Below are positions 6,218 to 8,987 of a DNA stretch of 8,987 nt, in pieces. The number at the start of each line of letters is the position of its first letter. The first letter of the stretch is position 1. A program made the translations under genes and the position numbers. The notes under the pieces were generated by a model. The model saw only the letters and a program-made list of their open reading frames with translations, had not been told where the DNA came from and made no database searches. The stretch comes from UBA1206 sp050953105 (GTDB taxonomy: Bacteria; Bacillota; Clostridia; Oscillospirales; CAG-382): assembly GCA_050953105.1 (NCBI GenBank), contig JBMNMA010000006.1, positions 1 through 8,987 of the forward strand, in the 5' to 3' direction.

Positions 6218-7756
6218 TTACTTGCGCAGCTCGGTGCGCCTGATTTTTCCGCTTATGGTTTTGGGTAATGCTTCGGTAAATTCGATAATCCTGGGGTATT
6301 TGTAGGGGGCGGTATGGGTTTTTACGTATTCCTGAATTTCGGCCTTCAGCTCCTCGGTGGGCTTTTTGTCCTTTGTAAGAACTATTGTTGCCTTAACCAC
6401 CTGGCCTCTTGTTTCGTCGGGAACACCGGTTACGGCGCATTCAAGGACATAGGGCAGCTCCATAATCACAGACTCGATTTCAAAGGGCCCTATGCGGTAG
6501 CCGGAGGACTTGATAACGTCATCAATACGGCTGACATACCAGAAATAGCCCTCCTCGTCACGCCAGGCGGTGTCGCCGGTGTGATACCAGCCGTCGTGCC
6601 ACACGTCCCTTGTCTTGGCTTCGTCCTTGTAGTAGCCTTCGAAAAGCCCTGTGGGGATTTCCTTTGTGGAAATTACAATTTCCCCTACCTCGCCCACGGC
6701 GGCAAAGGTGCCGTCCTCCTTCATAAGGTCAACCACATATTCGGGGTTGGGTTTTCCTAAAGAGCCTACCTTGGTGGGAGTACCCACAAGGTTACCGAGA
6801 GTCATGGTGGTTTCGGTCTGGCCGAAGCCTTCTTTTAATTCTATGCCGGTGGCCTGCCTGAAGGCGTTGAACACCTCGGGGTTTAACGCCTCGCCGGCGG
6901 TGGTGGCATATTCAAGGGATGAAAAGTCGTATTTTGTCAAATCCTCTTTTACAAAGAAACGGTAGATTGTGGGGGGAGCGCAGAAGGTGGTTATATTGTA
7001 GCTTGAAAAGAGGGATAATATATCTTCCGCACTGAATTTATTAAAGTCGTAAACCAAAATACAGGCTTCGCACAGCCATTGACCGTAGATTTTGCCCCAC
7101 AGCGCCTTTGCCCAGCCCGTTTCAGAAACGGTGAGATGAACTCCGTCGGGGTTGACGTTATGCCACCACCTGGCGGTTACGATATGCCCTAACGGGTAGG
7201 TGCAGTTGTGGACGGTGATTTTAGGATAACCCGTGGTGCCGGAGGTGAAATACATAACCTGCGGATCGTTTTTATGGGTGGGGATACGCTCCAGGGTGTC
7301 AGGATAGCGCATCAGCGTCTTGTTAAAGGGAACCCAGCCTTCTCTTTCCCCGTTGACTATTATCTTATGCTTGACGGTGGGGGAAGCGGGGAGAGCGGCT
7401 TCTATATGGTCGGGGCAGTCGTCCTCACAGGTGGCCACGATTGCCTTAACCTCGGCAGTATTGAACCGGTATTCGTAGTCCTTTTGCATAAGCAGACTTG
7501 TGGCGGGGAGTGCCACGGCGCCGATTTTATGTAAGGCCACAATGGCTATCCAGAACTGGTAGTGGCGTTTTAACACCAGCATTACCTTGTCGCCCTTTTG
7601 TATGCCCATGTCCAAGAACATATTGGCCGCCGCGGTTGGAAAGAAGGGAAATGTCCTTAAAGGTAAAGTCCTTTTCCTGCTTCTTTTCAGAAAGCCATAA
7701 AATCGCCCGCTTGTCGGGGACTTTCTTTGCCAGCTCGTCAACCACGTCGTAGGCAA
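6218..7756 (-). CDS. AMP-forming acyl-CoA synthetase (ACS/MACS type), main body
   Basis: This adenylate-forming enzyme makes acyl-CoA from a carboxylic acid, ATP and CoA via an acyl-AMP. In this frame's numbering (512 codons), the P-loop YFTSGTTGYPK is at 169-179, SETGWAKALWG at 211-221, GFGQTET at 310-316 (A5), YHTGD at 391-395 (A7), YVSRIDDVIKSSGYRIGP at 407-424 (A8 and hinge), and PKTISGKIRR at 498-507 with K504 as the adenylation lysine. All core motifs are intact, so the C-terminal 1.4 kb looks functional. GWAKALWG and the overall length fit the acetyl/medium-chain acyl-CoA synthetase group, not long-chain ligases. The first ~43 codons of this frame are not real protein. The true N-terminal sequence lies in another frame and joins at 7627-7634 (NR/AANMFLDMG). 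The exact acid is unknown. Confidence 0.92.
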   Translation of the reverse strand: MPTTWLTSWQRKSPTSGRFYGFLKRSRKRTLPLRTFPFFPTAAANMFLDMGIQKGDKVMLVLKRHYQFWIAIVALHKIGAVALPATSLLMQKDYEYRFNTAEVKAIVATCEDDCPDHIEAALPASPTVKHKIIVNGEREGWVPFNKTLMRYPDTLERIPTHKNDPQVMYFTSGTTGYPKITVHNCTYPLGHIVTARWWHNVNPDGVHLTVSETGWAKALWGKIYGQWLCEACILVYDFNKFSAEDILSLFSSYNITTFCAPPTIYRFFVKEDLTKYDFSSLEYATTAGEALNPEVFNAFRQATGIELKEGFGQTETTMTLGNLVGTPTKVGSLGKPNPEYVVDLMKEDGTFAAVGEVGEIVISTKEIPTGLFEGYYKDEAKTRDVWHDGWYHTGDTAWRDEEGYFWYVSRIDDVIKSSGYRIGPFEIESVIMELPYVLECAVTGVPDETRGQVVKATIVLTKDKKPTEELKAEIQEYVKTHTAPYKYPRIIEFTEALPKTISGKIRRTELRK

Positions 7757-7975
7757 AGTTGAGAGTTTTCGGGTATATGGAATTTTATATCGGTAAGACA
7801 GCCGTTTTTATCCGTCGTTTCGGTAACGAACTTTTTATATATAAGATTATCGTAGTTGCGTTTGGGTTCCTTTGCCTTGACGACGGTTTTTTTGGCTTCG
7901 GTTTCCGGCTGGGTCGTGGCTTCGCATTCTTGTGAATACTATGGCAAGGAAAGCTGCAATCCCTGCCGCCGGCGG

Positions 7976-8161
7976 CTACCATGCCACTGGCGTATGGAGG
8001 AGTCGTAGTAGAACGCTGTCCCCTTCGTTTAGAATTTCAACTCGGTCGCCAAGCTGGATTTTAAGTGTTCCGCTAAGCACATAGTCCAGCTCCTGGCCCT
8101 TATGGGTGGAAAGTGAAATGGGGGTGGATTCAAGATAAGGGTCATATTTGCGCATTGACAA
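7976..8161 (-). CDS. Cupin domain core (fragment of the fusion gene)
   Basis: From about KYDPYLES this frame reads STPISLSTHKGQELDYVLSG, then a TLKIQLGDRVEILNEGDSV stretch. It shows cupin motif 1 (H...GQE...YVL.G) and the LxxGD of motif 2. The continuation lies in neighbouring frames: YYDSSIR, (S)GMVAAGGRDCS, FLAIVFT, typical of the C-terminal cupin in XRE-cupin regulators, which senses a small ligand. The first residues (MSMR) and last (LLRLLHTPVAW) of the open frame are out-of-frame artefacts. The connector to the HTH domain (SGVNPTLSQYNIT, RKGEGM, RRKAAFD, YRHIAPYLK, NRLSEPFIVNAQ) is spread over 8162-8296 in several frames. Confidence 0.7.
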   Translation of the reverse strand: MSMRKYDPYLESTPISLSTHKGQELDYVLSGTLKIQLGDRVEILNEGDSVLLRLLHTPVAW

Positions 8162-8296
8162 TAAAGGGCTCGGAAAGGCGGTTTTTTAAGGTAGGGGGCA
8201 ATATGCCGGTACGTCAAAGGCAGCTTTACGGCGTATGGCGCATCCCCTCGCCTTTACGCGGTAATGTTATACTGGGAAAGGGTGGGGTTTACGCCG

Positions 8297-8497
8297 CTAA
8301 CGCAGCTCTGAAATGTCCATGCCCAGCTTTTTGGCGCATTTAAAAAGAAAGGTAAAGGAAAAATCACTTTCCCCCTCTTCAAGGACTTTATAGGCATCGG
8401 GGGTAATGTCGGTGGCTTTTGCCATTTCCTCTACCGAAATGTCGGAAATGCTCCTGGCCCATTTAAGTCTTTCGGCAATAAGCTTTGTCTGTTCCAT
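8297..8497 (-). CDS. XRE-family helix-turn-helix domain (N-terminus of the fusion gene)
   Basis: The frame encodes 66 residues starting MEQTKLIAERLKWAR. It carries one XRE-type HTH domain (about 6-65) with the usual ISVEEMAKAT helix, the DITPDAYKVLEEGES turn and recognition helix, and the closing FLFKCAKKLGMDISEL helix. ATG 8497 is chosen because GAGGTG lies 7 bases upstream. The frame also runs open to 8575, but that stretch is the T-box terminator. The frame ends at 8297 just after ISEL, at the first of the inferred one-base shifts. Beyond it the expected continuation SGVNPTLSQYN appears in the next frame. DNA binding is expected from the family. The target is unknown, its own promoter being the usual first guess. 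Confidence 0.8.
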   Translation of the reverse strand: MEQTKLIAERLKWARSISDISVEEMAKATDITPDAYKVLEEGESDFSFTFLFKCAKKLGMDISELR

Positions 8498-8521
8498 TTG
8501 ATACACCTCACATTTATTTAT

Positions 8522-8553
8522 AAAAAAAGCTTTGTCCCGCATAGAGACAAAGC
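8522..8553 (-). terminator. Regulatory intrinsic terminator of the T-box leader
   Basis: GCTTTGTCTC (minus, 8553-8544), TATGC loop, GGGACAAAGC (8538-8529) form a 10-bp stem with one U-G pair, followed by seven T (8528-8522). It sits 24 bases upstream of the ATG at 8497. A strong terminator inside a leader directly before a gene indicates attenuation control. Confidence 0.9.
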
Positions 8554-8750
8554 CGCAATAACTTTGAAAAACCACTCCTGCACGTCAATCAACGCCTTTC
8601 CCTTATACGGCGGAAAACACCGTTTTCGCTTACAGCAAAGCCTTCGGCGAAACTACTCCGGGGTGATAAGCCTTCTGCCATCTGCCGCCTCGCACCGTCC
8701 GGCGGCTCTCTGAAAAATGGTTAAAAAAAGACTCTTGTCCCCTTCATCGT
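8522..8750 (-). promoter_or_regulatory. T-box riboswitch leader, apparent specifier ATC (Ile)
   Basis: The 5' leader of the fusion gene carries T-box hallmarks in order. GAAGGGGAC (8745-8737) can pair with CCCC (8663-8660) as the lower part of Stem I. CAGAGAG (8712-8706) is followed by CCGCC-GGACGGTGCGA-GGCGG, the conserved Stem I distal arm and loop. ATC-ACCCCGGAGTAG follows, the specifier side, with ATC at 8667-8665. A candidate T-box bulge AGTGG (8576-8572) is followed by TTGCGG and then a strong terminator. Known T-boxes sense uncharged tRNA through the specifier codon and the TGG pairing to the CCA end. The bulge is not the canonical GGTGGTACCGCG, which is the weakest point. It may be a variant or contain a sequence error. 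Confidence 0.72.
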
Positions 8751-8775
8751 ATTATATATATTAACTTTTTATGTC

Positions 8776-8804
8776 TTTATAGCATATTCTGCTATGTTTG
8801 TCAA
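8776..8804 (-). promoter_or_regulatory. SigA promoter of the T-box leader and fusion gene
   Basis: Minus strand: TTGACA (8804-8799), 17-base spacer, TATAAA (8781-8776). A short dyad, AGCA...TGCT (8793-8781), lies between the boxes and could be a protein site. The expected transcript start (about 8768) leaves a leader of roughly 270 bases before the ATG. Confidence 0.85.
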
Positions 8805-8807
8805 GGG

Positions 8808-8987
8808 TTAATTATTATTGGTTTGGGATGAAATATCGCTAAAGTCGGCTTTTTCAAACTCCATTCCGCCTATAAAAATGTGGTCATTTTCCTGGCTGAA
8901 ATCAAAGGTGGCGGTTTTTCCACCCTCAATGGAAAAGTTTTCTATGGTAATTTTACCCCCCAGGATATAGTATCTTATCCGGTAAAC
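8808..8987 (-). CDS. 3' end of an unidentified gene, truncated by the window edge
   Basis: The minus strand is open from the window edge for 59 codons to a TAA. The protein reads VYRIRYYILGGKITIENFSI..., with an alternating hydrophobic/polar, beta-strand-like pattern, and ends SDISSQTNNN. No family is recognisable from this fragment. Its stop lies 3 bases upstream of the -35 box of the T-box promoter and no terminator separates them, so read-through into the leader is possible. Confidence 0.65.
   Translation of the reverse strand, partial: VYRIRYYILGGKITIENFSIEGGKTATFDFSQENDHIFIGGMEFEKADFSDISSQTNNN

Larger units (their letters stand above)
6218..8497 (-). pseudogene. Reconstructed XRE-cupin-acyl-CoA synthetase fusion gene, multiply frameshifted
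   Basis: Reading from ATG 8497 and skipping one base at each of twelve places gives a continuous protein of about 755 residues. Its order is HTH, cupin, charged linker (AKKTVVKAKEPK), LIYKKFVTETTDKNG, HIPENSNFAYDVVDELAKK, then the synthetase. Approximate shift sites are 8299-8304, 8256-8260, 8236-8241, 8211-8213, 8182-8187 (A6 run), 8147-8149, 8010-8013, 7988-7992, 7950-7952, 7928-7933, 7761-7765 and 7627-7634. Every one is an extra base, none a loss. No start codon with a binding site exists between the cupin and the synthetase frame (a TAG at 7941-7939 bounds that frame upstream), which argues for one chain. As given, the gene cannot make the full protein. Sequence error and true decay both remain possible. 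Confidence 0.7.

Noticed and set aside
6314..6965. Plus-strand open frames (6314-6760 and 6651-6965) over the synthetase
   Set aside because: They are antisense to conserved adenylate-forming motifs. Their length comes from the GC-richer codon use of the real gene.
7627..8304. Programmed +1 translational frameshifting used repeatedly in the fusion gene
   Set aside because: The shift sites share no slippery codon, stop context or structure. Twelve programmed shifts in one gene would be without precedent that I know of. Insertion error or decay explains it more simply.
8522..8575. N-terminal extension of the HTH protein upstream of ATG 8497
   Set aside because: The extra codons are the terminator stem and T run of the leader. 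The GAGGTG site places the start at 8497.
7498..8713. Plus-strand open frames at 7498-7752, 8113-8343 and 8498-8713
   Set aside because: They overlap the frameshifted minus-strand gene or the structured T-box leader, have no binding site, and encode low-complexity basic peptides.

Overview
The window looks like gut-type Clostridia (Oscillospiraceae/Ruminococcaceae-like Firmicutes). The grounds are near-consensus SigA promoters, GGAGG-type ribosome binding sites, moderate GC, a lipoteichoic-acid-synthase-like enzyme, a T-box-type leader, and small surface proteins that end in a Ser/Thr/Glu-rich linker, a TGD motif, a hydrophobic helix and a Lys/Arg tail. No replication, phage or transposase gene is visible.

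Left part (1-935): about 700 bases without a convincing gene, holding GC-rich hairpins and two inverted copies of an extragenic repeat. A tRNA-Val(GAC) follows on the minus strand with a consensus promoter and its own terminator. Centre-left (938-3390): a minus-strand hotdog thioesterase diverges from two plus-strand genes for secreted, anchored surface proteins with near-identical ends but different ectodomains. Each surface gene has its own promoter and terminator. Two strong hairpins separate them from the convergent genes to the right.

Centre-right (3397-6120): a minus-strand operon of an unrecognised polytopic membrane protein and, 15 bases later, an LtaS-like sulfatase-fold enzyme. The second gene is split by single-base frameshifts at homopolymer runs.

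Right part (6172-8804): the most interesting unit. A consensus promoter drives a leader with the hallmarks of a T-box riboswitch (apparent specifier ATC, isoleucine) and an intrinsic terminator. This leads into what reads as one ~755-residue protein: XRE helix-turn-helix, cupin, linker, AMP-forming acyl-CoA synthetase. The first third is broken by about twelve frameshifts, every one equivalent to one extra base, while the encoded protein stays recognisable. That pattern points to insertion-type sequence errors more than to ordinary decay, though decay cannot be excluded. If the gene is real and intact in the organism, the layout suggests uncharged tRNA-Ile controlling activation of a short or branched acid, for example 2-methylbutyrate, an isoleucine precursor. 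This is inference. The window ends inside the 3' end of an unidentified minus-strand gene (8808-8987).
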